Shown in pieces: positions 1-11,893 of a stretch of 64,000 bases of DNA. The notes beneath the pieces were generated by a model. That model saw only the letters and a list, made by a program, of their open reading frames with translations, searched no databases and was not told where the DNA came from. The DNA lies in contig CP099839.1 of the NCBI GenBank assembly GCA_030062745.1, positions 2,361,001 to 2,425,000 on the forward strand, in the 5' to 3' direction. The stretch's first letter is position 1. The number at the start of each line of letters is the position of its first letter. Source of the DNA: Capitulum mitella. Lineage: Eukaryota; Arthropoda; Thecostraca; Pollicipedomorpha; Pollicipedidae. A program made the position numbers and the translations under genes.

Positions 1-370
1 CAAGTTTTGATGTCAATGCCGTGTTACGCATAGACGAGTTTGACCTCGGCCACTGACCTGGAGAGATTATATTCTGGATCCTGATGTAATAAACGATAAT
101 TTACTTTCGTTTTATCGCCAGTTTGCGACGCTTGGTTCCAACATAACTGGTGTTTTGCCCAGACCACCCATGACCTCGAATTTTTTTATTTTGACCTTGA
201 CCTTGCGAAGTCTTGTCGAGGCTGGCGTCGCGAGAGACGGTGAGGGGCTTTCGTTTGGCGCCTCATTGGTAGCAAAAGGTTTCAATCAAATAAAAGTTTC
301 TTCATACGAAGACTGTGGCCCTCGATTTCGACCTTAATAAAATGACCCTGACAGGTCATGTTAACAATAT
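1..370. repeat. TGACCT-rich AT segment, probable transposon relic
   Basis: No gene is visible. The stretch holds many TGACCT/AGGTCA hexamers (around 49, 55, 171, 191, 197, 330 and 354), the same hexamer clusters that mark the piggyBac-like element at 2.9-4.1 kb. It is probably another decayed repeat of that kind, cut by the window edge. No termini were recognised. Confidence 0.3.
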
Positions 371-2885
371 CGGCGCATAAAATGGTGACACGATTTCCTT
401 CCATGCGCCTTCTCTGGCATTTTTGGTATATGATCTGTGCAGTGGAAGGATATCTGATTATGTTTCTTGACGAATGCAGCCAGTGGAGCATCAAGTGATC
501 GTCTGTCCCACAATCTTGCAGATGCATAGCGCTTCCACTCCAGTGGCGTTGACATACCCCTCTTATTTAGCTTATTTTGTAGTGACCAATTCCCACATAT
601 ACCGTCCTTGACTCCTGTCGCAGGAAACTGCTTCCTCGGGTGTCCGTTTAAAAGAGAAAAAAAACGTCAAATAGACGTTGGCTACGCTATTCAGAGGGAC
701 CACCGGAGCCATAGCCTCCTTTTCGTTGGAAAACGGGAAGCCAGCATGTCACTTGGCATCTCGTTTTCGGACGAAGAATTGTGAATATTTTGTTTTCGGA
801 AGATGGTTTGTGTTTTTACATACATCTTAATTTTCGAAAACGGCGAAAAAAGTGGCCGAAATCCGGCGGGAAATCAACATTTCGGGGAGGGTTAGTTTGC
901 ATGGATGGGGATTTATCCCCCCCCCCTTTCCTCTTTGCACATGGTCTGGATCCGCTCTTGCCCCCGCAGGAGTGCTTTCTGAATTCGAGCTCGCTGTATC
1001 TTGAGTAACCCCCTTGTCTTTCTTACGTGATTTCGACATTTGTCTCTTTGTTTAATACTGGACCCCAGCGGCGTGATCTATAGGATTTCAGAGCAAGGAG
1101 GGTTGTCAAAGTGGCTGAGGGTCAACAGAAGTGCTTTGGAGGCCTAGTCCAACATGCATTTTAAGCGCACAACACATTTTCCTCCAAAAAAATGTCTCGT
1201 GTTGACTGAGCGTTCTTGTGGTGAACTGAAACCCTCAGTCTTTACCCGCTGATGACGTCCATGCTTCAGCTCCCGGAGTTAAGCAAAGCTTGTTGATCGG
1301 TCGATGCCATGAAAGCTAGTCGATGAGTCCGAGCCCCATCTCACAGCTGCAGAGGTGGGCCGACAAGATGACGTGGTCGCACTGTGGCCGGCATGAAGTT
1401 TTCCGGAGCGTTCACCATTACATTTGTTTCAAATGCCGAGCGCTGAAGGGACTCTGACCAGCCTTGCCGTGGGGTGGAGAGACCGGCGCTCTATCAGACA
1501 TGACCCGCCAGCTATCCGATAACTGATATACCGGTGTTCTTCGATTTCTTCACCAGCTACCGCTACTTTCTCATGCGGGCATCGTGTGCTTAGCTTGAGA
1601 GAAATGTTGTTGATGTCCGATACGTTTCAATCATTGTTTATCGGGGTTTTCCATCTCGCCGTGGCTGCATGAAAATGTTGTGCCTTAAACCGTAGGCTGT
1701 TCCATAAACATATGCTTTTAAAGTCCTACTGAAATGGAGAAGCAGCTTTCAGAATCAGAGGTATCTGTGTCCATTTCGAAGAACGACACCCTCTTTCTGA
1801 TTCCTTTTCCATTCTGAAAGTCTGAAAGCGAAGATCCGAAAGTCATGCAAGATGCCACGATGGCTCCTCTGACGGAAACTAAAGCTAGCAATAACTGGCC
1901 GGTATCGCTTTCTCTCACGGGTCCGGGTCCATTGGGTGCATTCTGCAGCCGATGCTGTAACTTCATATTTCATGGGAGCAGCCAAACGAGACTTGACGTG
2001 TCGGCAGTGTTAGCAGCAGCCGGTTCGCTGCATCGAACACTCCTCCTTGGATTGCCACCAGTTGACAACCCCGAGAAAATAACCGATTCAGCTGTCCGTT
2101 CCGCTGTCAGCCGTCCGCCACGTTCCCGTCCACGGAAAAGCAAGGCTCGCTCCCAAAAGACATGGAAAGTGGTATCGCTGCTTCTCATGCCCTCCTCGCT
2201 GTCCGGCGTTCTGCTTCGCCGAGAGCTTATCGCACCACCAGCTATGCTTTTTACGGCGGAGCCACGCCCAGGGGCGGACGGCTCCGACCGAGTGGCTAGG
2301 CGTCGATGCGATCTGTCGCCAACCTCGACCCCGGTCAGTTGGCAACCTCGACCCCGGTCAGTTGGAGCCCCGACCCCGGCCAGCGGGCAGCCTCGACCCC
2401 GGCCGGCGGGGCCGGCTGTCGACCCGAGTCGGGAGCGGCCGGTGCCTCCTCTGGCCGCCGCGGCCGCTCCCGGACGACGGCAGGCTCGGCAAAGGCCGGT
2501 TTTTGCCACCGCGGCAGAGGCCTTGTCCCAGTTAGGCGGATGCGGCGCGCCACCTTCTCCGCGTTTGCCACCGGCGAACGGCGGCGCGGCATGGCACGGT
2601 TGGGAGCATTGCCCGACATTGACGAGGCTAGTGGACGCTGAGCTATTGGACCGGCACTGACCGCATTGTAGTAGACGTCCTTCTAGCAGAAAAGTCGGAT
2701 CAAGCACAGGGATTATCGACGTCCGCAGGAATCGCAGAAATGTGAGCAAACAGTGCTGTCATGACAAGGAAGCATCCCCTAAAGGAGTGGTATTTCATTA
2801 AGGTCATTCCGCAGAAAAGGTAACGATATCTTTGAGTGTTGAAGCTTGTGATCAAGGATTTTTTCTGGCAGATTGTGTTTACCCT
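371..2885. other. Intergenic, no gene seen
   Basis: Mixed-composition sequence with a CpG-rich patch at about 2080-2640. Long open frames exist on both strands of that patch, but they overlap each other, lack recognisable domains and follow the GC bias, so they are not called. A short tandem array lies at 2320-2409. A fragment of a dispersed core repeat (minus orientation) lies at about 836-900. Confidence 0.5.
2320..2409. repeat. 22-23-bp tandem repeat, 4 copies
   Basis: Four consecutive units with the core CCTCGACCCCGGTCAG, later units reading CCCCGGCCAG. The units diverge slightly from left to right. Confidence 0.8.
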
Positions 2886-4145
2886 TTAACCCTATTCTCG
2901 GAGGGCTAGACGGTATGGCCTCAGGGGATTCGGCCATTCCCCTGAGGCCGAATCCGATCCCCGATCCCCCTGCCATTCCCGGCAGGGGGAGGCGGATTCG
3001 GCCCCCCTGAGATTTCGAGAACTACTTATCCGATTGTATCGCAACAAACGGCAATCGATTTGCCGTCACGTGAACTACATTTTTATAAGTAGAAATCTTC
3101 AAAATTTTGAAATTTGTGGATACAGGGGGGCAAAAATGGCAAATTGGGGGGTACTTTTTGACTTCTTATAACTCCGTTGTTTATCGACCGATTTCGATGA
3201 AACTGGCATCAATCGAGAGATTATGGATAGGGCTTTTACCATGGGTATGCAAATTTGAAATTTTGAGAAAATTTATGGGCGTTCACAAGGTTTCAGAAAT
3301 AGGGGATTAGTTTTCTAATAACGGAATGAACAAAAGAGGCCAAAACACTTTTTTAGCTTCTGCTAGTCATGTTATATTAAAGAAGTACAAATCACATTAC
3401 AATGTTTGTATAATGTTAGCATAGACATAAAAAAGGGGGAACTGTCATGGTCACACGTTCTTCAGATCAACTTGTGTCCTTTGACCTTAAATGACCTCCA
3501 GTGACCTTGGGGTCACCTGGAATGATGTCGTGTGCATTCAATATTATCTTTAAACGTTTTTAATCGATTGAATTCACTCTATTCCAAAAAATTCATTTTT
3601 TGGCTTTTGCGATATAGGGTACGCGCACTGACATTTTAGGCCATAGCTCCGTGACCCGACCTGATATCAAGCTGAAACTTGGTACACAAGTAGAGGGCAC
3701 CTTTCTACGTCATATATATTCCGGGTTTGGCATTTGAAAAAAGGCGCCGAAATTATTGCGAAAAAATTAATTTTGACTTTTGACCTTGACCTGACCTTGT
3801 AAAGTGACCTCAGATAAACAAAATTACATATACACATTGCCCAACTATTTAGCTATACATTCATATAAAGTTTTAAGTTCTATCTTAAAAACTCTGTTTT
3901 TGACAGACATTTTCCTTTTACCCTCAACATGGCCAAAAATGACCTGAGGTGCCTCCCAAAAACGTTGTCTGGCTCCGCCCCTGAGCAAAATAGAATTTCG
4001 AAATTTTGTCACGGCGCGTAGAAGGAATAGCTAGGAAAAGTGACCAAGTTTCGTGAAGCTACGTTAAAAAGCCTGGAATTGGCAAGCAAAAAACCCGAGT
4101 GGGGGGCGGATTCCGCCCCCCCCCCCCTGCCGGGAATAGGGTTAA
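2886..4145. mobile_element. piggyBac-like non-autonomous element, copy 1
   Basis: The element is flanked by TTAA on both sides (2886-2889 and 4142-4145) and has inverted termini CCCTATTCTCGG (left) and CCGGGAATAGGG (right). TTAA target duplication plus CCC-starting ends are hallmarks of the piggyBac superfamily. There is no transposase frame, so it is a non-autonomous (MITE-like) copy of about 1.25 kb. It contains repeated TGACCT hexamers around 3480-3525 and 3780-3815. A diverged second copy in reverse orientation lies at 40.6-41.8 kb. Unlike that copy, this one keeps its CpG dinucleotides. Confidence 0.8.
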
Positions 4146-7100
4146 CGCATTGTTGGCAGTTTGAGGCCTAGTTTAAAGCTGGCCTCCGGATCTACCTTTG
4201 CCGGATCAGGGGCTCACGGCAACGTCCCCAAGATCTGGAAAATTATGAGTGCCACAGAAAAAGCAAAACCAACGTGGGAAAGGTCCGTCATAAGACGAGC
4301 AGTTAGCACGCGTTTTCAGGAAGTTGTAATTACTGTTACTAGAGATCACCCAGGGCAAAATGCTTGCGGGAACTTTTGTTGAATAGTTACTTGGACGAAG
4401 GACCATTCAAGCCAATGTACTGCAAATGCAAAAGTGTGATCTCGCGAACGTTGAACCGATGCCATTGCACCGAGCCACTCTACATCCAGCAGCTGACTCT
4501 GGTTACCGTAGCGTACATCATTCTCGTGTTGTCCTGTTGGTATAGACAATAACACTTCTGACGCCTTTGCAGATGTTCCTGTTTTTCACTGTTCTTATTT
4601 TCCATATCCTATGCTTTAATGTTTTTCTTGCCTGCAGCAAATGCACTCCATTTTGGCTGTCATACATATCATGTCTGAAACGCTATAAAATAAAACTTTA
4701 AGAGGAAATAAATCTGGCTGTGCAACCCATTTCAAGGGGCTGAAATTGCAAATGCTGGAGTTCCACTTAGTGGAACAGAAACGCCTCGCTCCCACGCGAC
4801 GCAGAACAGGTTTCGACGGAACTTGTTTAAAAACCCGTTCGAAAAAATGGGCGGAGGCACGCGCAGAACTTTGCGCCGTCACATCTTCCGTTTTTTAACA
4901 TTCGTCGGAAACGTTGAGCAGCTTCAGCTAGATTTGAAACATACGTAACAGGAACCAGTTTTCCTATCTGGCGATGAAACATCTGACCATATGATGGCGT
5001 GCGTGATGCCAGCGTGATATACCGAATACGCATCATGTTGTAAGCGTATAACGCATGAACCCCATGTCCAATAGCCACATCCAGCCAATAGCCAGCTACA
5101 GCCAGGAGAGTTATCTGTGTAGACATGTTTGTTGCATTTCTAGTTGCATCTTGGTCTGGCCTTCCCACAACCACTTCATGCGTCCATCAGCCACTTTGAC
5201 AATCTTTCCTGATGTGAATTCTTGGTGGCACCCCGAGTGTGTTCCCTGGAGCATACACACGCATCCGTCTTCCATTAACGCTTCTGAAGAGGACATGGAA
5301 AAGTTGTTTGATAGGGATGTGATGTGGTCGTTTTTAGCAACCGTTTTTTTCGCTTGAAACTACAAGCGACCGGCATGTGGATGTTGTCCTTAGCTTGTCG
5401 CAGGAATCTGACTGAACGCTCAAATCACATAAAAATGTGGTCAAACGTTTGTTGACCTCACTCGCATTTGACTTTCATCTGGAATGTGATATCCACGAAG
5501 AGAGCAGTGACACTCAAGATTGGCAAGTTTTAGCCACCTGATGGTTTTAAGGTTAGCACGATGGTCTTAACCGGCCCGTCCAAAACTGACTTTGTCCCAC
5601 TGGCGGATCCAGGGAAAATATCTCGGCCATGGCCCCCAGCCGCAATTAGGGACTCATATAGCCATTTGGCCCCTCCCGCCCCCTAGAAGACATGGCTATT
5701 ATTACACAACCAGAGTTTGAAGTCGCTGAACACTCCGAACGCAGCTCACGGAGAGCGTCTTCCACTTTCTTCCCCCGGTCACGCTGACTTGCTGACCTAC
5801 CATCCATATCCAATCCTCAATCGCTGAAGTACACTCCGAACCCACGTCTTCCACCCCCCCCCCCGTCGTCGACTGTCTGATCTACCATTCATACCCAGGA
5901 GACCTTCTGGCTTGCCCCCTCCCCTCAAAGCCGCTAGATCCGCCAGGCTTTGGCCAGCTCTCTTTTAGGTGGCTCAAACAATGCTAGAGGAAGATTGGGT
6001 ATATAACTGAATGGCAAAACCTTCACGACACTTTCATAAGCCCCAGCAAGCCTATTGTCTAGGTGACGGTTTGGCAAGTAGGGAACATGGCAGTTTTACG
6101 CATGTGGTACGGTGCCATTAAGTCCAGGGAACCCATCATAACGCAAACTGGACGGATTTTGCAGCTTCCAACTGCGTAATTACCTCCGATCTCGTAATGA
6201 TAATAGCCCATTATCGTTCTTCTCTTCGTTCACTTTCAGACAATTATGGCTCCCTCTCCCTGGGCAGTTTTAAATTAGGTCACACGCACATTGCCTGGCA
6301 CGACCACTGCAGCTCAATTTTCCGAAATTTTCTTGATTAAAAAAAAATATCAGCTTTCTGGCTGACAGTCGTGACAAGCAGCATTCACCTGATACCGTCC
6401 GGCAGCGCCCGAAGGCACCCGTGGCTTGACCCAGTCGGCAGCGCCCGGGGGCAACCGTGACCTGACCCAGTCGGCAGCGCTCAACCGGCCACTCCGTAAA
6501 TCTAAGTCGGGTTGTAAATACCACAGTCTGTGTTGGAATTCTATGGTATTACTGACGCAAGACAAAATGCCAAAGAACAGAAGGACCGTTAAATTATCAT
6601 ACTATCTCACTCTGTTGGTGCTCATTTGTTAGAAAACATTCACGTTTCGTAACAGATTTGGAGAGTAAATTAAGCTAAGATAAGCCTCGTATCGCTTATC
6701 GTGAATGGTGCCAACAACATGATTGATTTTTTACACTTAACGGTTGCGTGTATTGTCCTCAATAAGATGACATGCGTTTCATCGTGTTTTTTTTTCTTTG
6801 TAAGGGCATGGAGACATCCCGGCTGGCCCATTGCGTGCCGGCTAACGCTCGCGGCGGGAAATTAGCAGCTACCACGAGGCCATTTGTCCTCCAGGAAAAA
6901 CTCAGATTATCACGGTACCGGCCTGCTTAGGAGCCAAGTAATCGCGGTAATACCCTGCTCAAAACGCACGAAAAGCTGGGCAGGACGGCGTGGTTTATTG
7001 TTCAAACCCAAACAGCGGTGTGTACAGTGCCCAGGGAGCTTATTCAGGAACGAGGGGCCGCCATTCCCGGCAGGCCCTCGCCGACCCAGGTCACATGACC

Positions 7101-8512
7101 ACTGCTCTTGCTCTTGTTCCTGGAGGAACAGGTCGCTCACCCGCTAAGGCCCTGGCACCGCGACCACCGCCGTCGGCCGGCCGGCCGGCCGCCAGTCCCC
7201 GACGGCTCCGCAGCGGCAGGCGAGCATTGCGGGTCGGCCGCGCGCCAGGCGCCCGCTTTACGTCACTCGGCGCGGGACTACTCAGGACTCACGTGACCAC
7301 GGTACCGGCCCGCTGACGACTCACGTGATCAGCCACTGGCCCGTCCGGGACTCTGTATGTGTGGCGCTGGACTGCCTGGAACTCACGGGGTCGCGCTATT
7401 TCTAAGCTTTACTACGCAACCTAGTGAATTAAATGTTGCATGTAAGTTTTGACGTCGTGAGATCGGGTCATAATCTTGACGTTTCCAGGTGATTAATGTA
7501 CGAGTGGATGCTGAAATTGCAATGCATCAGGTCCCACCCCACATAACCTTTGAACTAACAGCAGCGTAACTTATCTCGGAGAAGACTGAAAACTCAGATG
7601 ACATATGCGACGATTCGCGCCTTGAAAAGCGAAATTGCGCTAGTGGTTCTATGGCACAAAAACAGGGCTCGGTACTCTACGGTATGCCGTGAATAAAAAT
7701 CACTGAGGGTAACTTTTGCATACGCAGAGACCGCCAGCACTGAAGGTGAGCTTAACAGACAAGGGATGTATTGTTTCAGATATCTTAAATCCGTTTTCTT
7801 GCCCCGGGTCAGCTGGTTCTAGGAACCATGCACCTGCCGAAATCTCTAACTCACAAATGTGAAAAAAGGCACACAAAACATGTCGGAATGATGTTACATG
7901 GGACTGCTACTGGTAAGCTGGGTCAGCTAGTATGCAGCGTCGTTCCAACCTCCTCGGAGGGCATTCCGGTCATCTGTGACTGTTGACGCAGGTGACGAGC
8001 CTCGGCCGTCCGGCAGCGCTGCCTGCTCTGCACTGGCTCAAGGCGCAGCCTTTTGCACACAAAAACGGATCTGGCAGCTCGGCTCGGCTGTAGCTGCCAC
8101 TGAGCTGGCAGGGCCGTCCCTGCAGCCCAGCCAGCCCTCCCCGCTCCCCGGTCCGGCCCCTGAGCGCCGCCCCCCCGTCCCCCCACGCCAGTCGCCGCTG
8201 GGAAATGCGCAGCGGCCGGTGACGCTGTCCGTCTGCCGACTGCCGGCACCGAGAGGAAAGTGGGGATACCGCGCCGACCCCATTCCCCCGGTCAATGTCA
8301 CAGCGTTGCGCAACGCCGAGCAGCCGGGCACCGGTGGTGAAACAGGCCGACTGGCGGTCCGGCCCGGCTGGCGGGGCGCCGCCGAATCACGGCCGACGCC
8401 GCGCGCCGCTGCCTCTGGCGCCGCCCACTGGTGCCGCTCGTGACCCGGCGCCGCCCGCTGGCTGCCGGTGCTGACGTGGTGTCCCGGGGCGTTCATCTGG
8501 CCACGAAGCCCC
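4146..8512. other. Intergenic, no gene seen
   Basis: No supported coding sequence. Contents seen: an inverted-repeat element at 5593-5955; a short direct repeat with core GACCCAGTCGGCAGCGC at about 6428-6480; a CpG-rich patch at 7120-7330 with two near-repeats carrying CTCACGTGAC/CTCACGTGAT (E-box-like CACGTG) about 30 bases apart; and another CpG-rich patch at 7960-8460. The missing first exon of the downstream acyltransferase gene could lie in one of these CpG-rich patches, but nothing in the sequence proves it. Confidence 0.45.
5593..5955. mobile_element. Short inverted-repeat element (MITE-like), GGCGGATCC ends
   Basis: The left end reads ACTGGCGGATCCAGG and the right end CTAGATCCGCCAGG, an imperfect terminal inverted repeat. 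Interior text (GGCCAAATGGCTAT on the minus strand, CCAGCCGCAATTAGGGA on the plus) recurs in reverse orientation at about 53.22-53.47 kb, which shows that this is a dispersed family. No coding capacity. Confidence 0.6.
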
Positions 8513-8852
8513 GGCGTGTCCCGGTACAGTGCCGGCGTGTCCTGGTACAATCCAGGCGTCTCTTGGCACACTCCAGGCGTGTCCCGGTGCAGTCCCGACG
8601 TGTCCCGGTGCAGTCCCGATGTGTTCCGTTACAATGCCGTCGTGTCTTGGTACAGTCCTGACGTGTCCCGGTACAGCCCCGGCGTGTCCCGGTACAGTCC
8701 TGGCCTCTCCCGATACAGTCCCGGGTTTGCCCTGGTACAGTTTCGGCGTGTTCCGATACAGTTTCGGCGTGTCCCGGCACAGTGCCAGCGTGTCCCGGTA
8801 CAGCCCCAGCGCGTCCCGGTGCAGCGCAGGTGTGTCCCGGTACAGCGCCGGC
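8513..8852. repeat. 21-bp minisatellite, about 16 copies
   Basis: Units of about 21 bp built on GGCGTGTCCCGGTACAGTCC follow one another with base substitutions. Because 21 is a multiple of three, every frame stays open and codes a seven-residue repeat on both strands (for example GVSRYSP on plus). These frames are by-products of the array, not genes. Confidence 0.9.
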
Positions 8853-8853
8853 C

Positions 8854-9168
8854 GAGGACGGGCCGGGACTGCAGAGGACGGGCCGGGACTGCAGTGGACG
8901 GGCCAGGACAGCAGCGGACGTGAGACCTCTCGTGGACAGCAGAGCACGGGCCGGGACAGAAGAGCACGGGCCGGAACAGTAGAGGACGGGCCGGGACTGC
9001 AGAGGAAGGGCCGGGACTGCAGAGGACGGACCGGGACAGCAGAGGACGGGCCGGGACTGCAGAGGACGGGTCGGGACTGCAGAAGACGGGCCGGGACTGC
9101 AGAGGACGGGCCGGGACAGCAGAAGACGGGCCGGGACTGCAGAGGACGGGCCGGGACTGCAGAGGACG
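8854..9168. repeat. 20-bp minisatellite, about 15 copies
   Basis: Units of AGGACGGGCCGGGACTGCAG, nearly identical, start directly after the 21-bp array. One interruption occurs at about 8915-8950. Open frames across it are repeat artefacts. Confidence 0.9.
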
Positions 9169-11428
9169 CGGGCTCGTGGACTGCAGCAGCAAAAACGTCC
9201 GGCCTTGAAGAGCGCGTCGGCCGACGGCGCGGGAAAGCACACCCGCTCGTAACGCCGAGAACGGCGGCAAAAACGCCAGCTCATGGCTGAATGGAGACCG
9301 ACGGTGCTCGTCTGGACGTAACCGCACCCTCAGACGGCAACGAGACGAGCCCCGCGCGGCAGCTCAGGGACGGCGAACGGCAGGCGCTGACTGGCGGTGT
9401 GGTAAGCGTCCCGGCCACGTGGTCCGCTCGTTGCGCGGCGGTTAAACACCGAGCGACACATCGCGCCTGCTCGGGCAGAACCGACGCATTACGGTCTCGC
9501 GTACCCGTCAAACGCCACAAAAAGCGCCGCCGCCGCGAGTCGCGGGCGCCGCAGACCGTGGCGCGGCCCGTGAACGCACAGCCGTGGCAACGGAAGTGGC
9601 CGACCGTGACGGGACGCAATCCGTTTGGGCACGGGCGGCCGCGGCGCCGTGACGAGCGCCGGGCCCGGCACGCCGGCAAGGCCGCGGGGGCGCGGCGGGA
9701 CGTCCTTGCTTGGCCGTGGTCCGCCCCGGCGCCTGGCTCCGACGAGGCTCAGAATGCAGATTCGCCCTGCAAAGCACCCTCCCAGCTCATTTGCATGCCC
9801 CACCTGCCTGGGGTGGAGTGCTTTGCAGACACCAGATGTGTCTTCGGTGACCTTCAGACGGAGATGTATGAATCCTGCTGCAGGCGGAGTTCGCAAACAG
9901 CTATTTCGACTACAAAAACATGTGGTTTAAAATCGAGCTTTTAGTCCGGTCAGAATACGAGGAACGTTGACAAACTCAGGTAGCAAAAGTCAGAATGGCT
10001 GCATGGCCGTGAAAATGTTGCATATGTCGGCAGAACGAAAATCTGTCTGCCGTCGACGTCCAAAGGACGTGCCTCATTAATTCGCCACTGAAATGCTGAA
10101 CGCTGCACGAGGCGCACAGCAGGTGGCACCGCCTCGGCGGCTGGCCTTGACCGGTCATGTCGGCCGTCGAGCTGAGGTATGCATGTTCCGTGTTAGCTCT
10201 TACCTCCGGTCCACGACTGGACAGCCTGTAGTTGACGACCAAACCGTTGCTCGTGGCTGATGGAGAGGGAGATTAGGACGGTCACGAGGGGTGATAACAG
10301 CGCCGGCCTTGCTTGGCGGTGCAGCGCTCAAGGCCTTCGCTTACGGTCCTGCTCGGGAGATTCATTCGGCTGGCAGTCTGGTAAAGGCGATTTTCTCGCA
10401 ACAAGAATCCCATTTTTCTAATCAACTTTGATGATGCAATGAGGAACGTGATTTTCGCCGAAAAAGCAGCCTTTTCACATTTCATCGATACAACAGTACA
10501 ATCACTTCGTAAACCAAATAGACGGATTAGGTAATTCGTAAATGAATTAGTGGGATGTCATTCAGACTGTGAATCTGAGGTGATCACGTCAGGTTCTTTT
10601 TGTCGTGAGGACTGAGGGAGAGAAGCACTTCTGGTCGTCTGTAAATGGGTGTTGGTCTTGGAAAAATTAGCAGCGATAAACGCGGTAAACGCTCACTAAT
10701 CAAAGCAATCCGCGAGGAGCTAATTTATATAATTATCTTTATTATTACAAATGAGTGAACATTGATCAAACTGAGCGGCATGGCCTAGCCCGGTCGCAGG
10801 GCTGTTTGTAAATTTTACAAGCACTAGACATTCATTCATGCACGCTTTGCCAAAAAATAGTTCCGCTTTTTGAAAGATTTGCCTTTCGTCCTCAGTACGT
10901 AACTAGCACGCTTCTTTGTCCATACAGCTATTCCGCAGGTGATTTCGTCACTCTTCGACTTCTTTCGACGGCGTTTTTGAACCGTTGCTTAATGACACCG
11001 AACAACATAATCTGGTCGGAGTTCATCTCGCAGCTCCCAGGGTATGGAACATTGGCGTGATTCGATATGCCCTCCTGTATACCGCAAAATGACGAAACAC
11101 AAGATATGCAAACAATAAGCAGATAGCATAAGGAACACAGAAGGTCCCTCTGGTTATATGCTCCACAAGGCGTCCGCTTTTTAAATCACTGGCCAGCCCA
11201 GCGATGATCGGAAGCTGATAACGACGTCCGTGCCGCCACATGTTCCAAATTCTAGATCAAGGCCTGTTCACGACGCACAATACATCGACATTGTCTGCCT
11301 GGGTATGTCATGAGTGTCGCAAGTGTGCAAAACCGTCCGTTTTGTCTAAAACAGTTTTGAATCATACAGCTGCTTACCAGAATAAGGTGAAGGTGGCTAT
11401 TTCCTCTGACCCGTGCATGGCGCAGATG
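9169..11428. other. Intergenic or 5' intron, no exon recognised
   Basis: A CpG-rich stretch to about 9730, then ordinary sequence. There is an octamer-like ATTTGCAT at about 9789. The first exon of the acyltransferase gene should lie at or upstream of here, but I could not identify it. Confidence 0.4.
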
Positions 11429-11716
11429 GTGACTTCCTGTGATCTGTGCCTGATGGAGATGGTGATCGAAGACCTGTGTCTAATGGAATTCGTGACCTCC
11501 TGCGGCCAGCCTCTAATGAACTGGTGACTTCCTATGACGTGTCTGATGAAGCTGGTGGCTTCCTGGAACCTGTGCCTGACGGAGGTGGTGGCCTCCGCCT
11601 ATCTGAGTATGATAGGGTGGTGACCCTCTGTGACGTGTGTTTGATGGAGGCGGTGACCTGTGACCTGTGCCTGACGGAGGTGGTGACCTCGCTGGCCTCT
11701 GTCTGACGGCCGATGT
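11429..11716. repeat. 30-33-bp minisatellite abutting a splice acceptor
   Basis: About nine diverged units of the type GTGACCTCCTGTGACCTGTG followed by CCTGACGGAGGTG. The array stops about 15 bases before the acceptor of the exon at 11732, leaving only the pyrimidine tract between. It does not contain the acceptor itself. Confidence 0.8.
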
Positions 11717-11731
11717 CTTTCTCTCTCTCAG

Positions 11732-11893
11732 GGCCGGGGAGCCGAAGCTGCTGCGGCCGCTGGGCTTCATGGAGAACGGCGTGGCCACGGCGCACACGTA
11801 CGGCTCGTCCAACATCGTGTACGCCCTGCGCATGCACGGCCAGCAGCCCATCTGCGGCGAGGACGTGCGCCGCGCGCTGATCATCACGCAGAG
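11732..11893 (+). CDS. Acyltransferase-like gene, coding exon A
   Basis: The acceptor CTCTCTCTCAG ends at 11731 and the donor AG|GTGGGC starts at 11894. The exon encodes about 54 residues, AGEPKLLRPLGFMENG to EDVRRALIITQ, ending two bases into a codon. Minisatellites flank it on both sides. Confidence 0.8.

Noticed and set aside
1845-2749. Open frames of 271 and 259 residues on opposite strands
   Set aside because: They overlap in a CpG-rich patch with a short tandem array; no domains and no flanking gene evidence.
8513-9168. CRISPR-like regular repeats
   Set aside because: Units are contiguous with no spacers and the genome is eukaryotic; a minisatellite explains them.
8493-9327. Long repetitive open frames on both strands
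   Set aside because: Produced by 21-bp and 20-bp minisatellites that lack stops; no gene signals.
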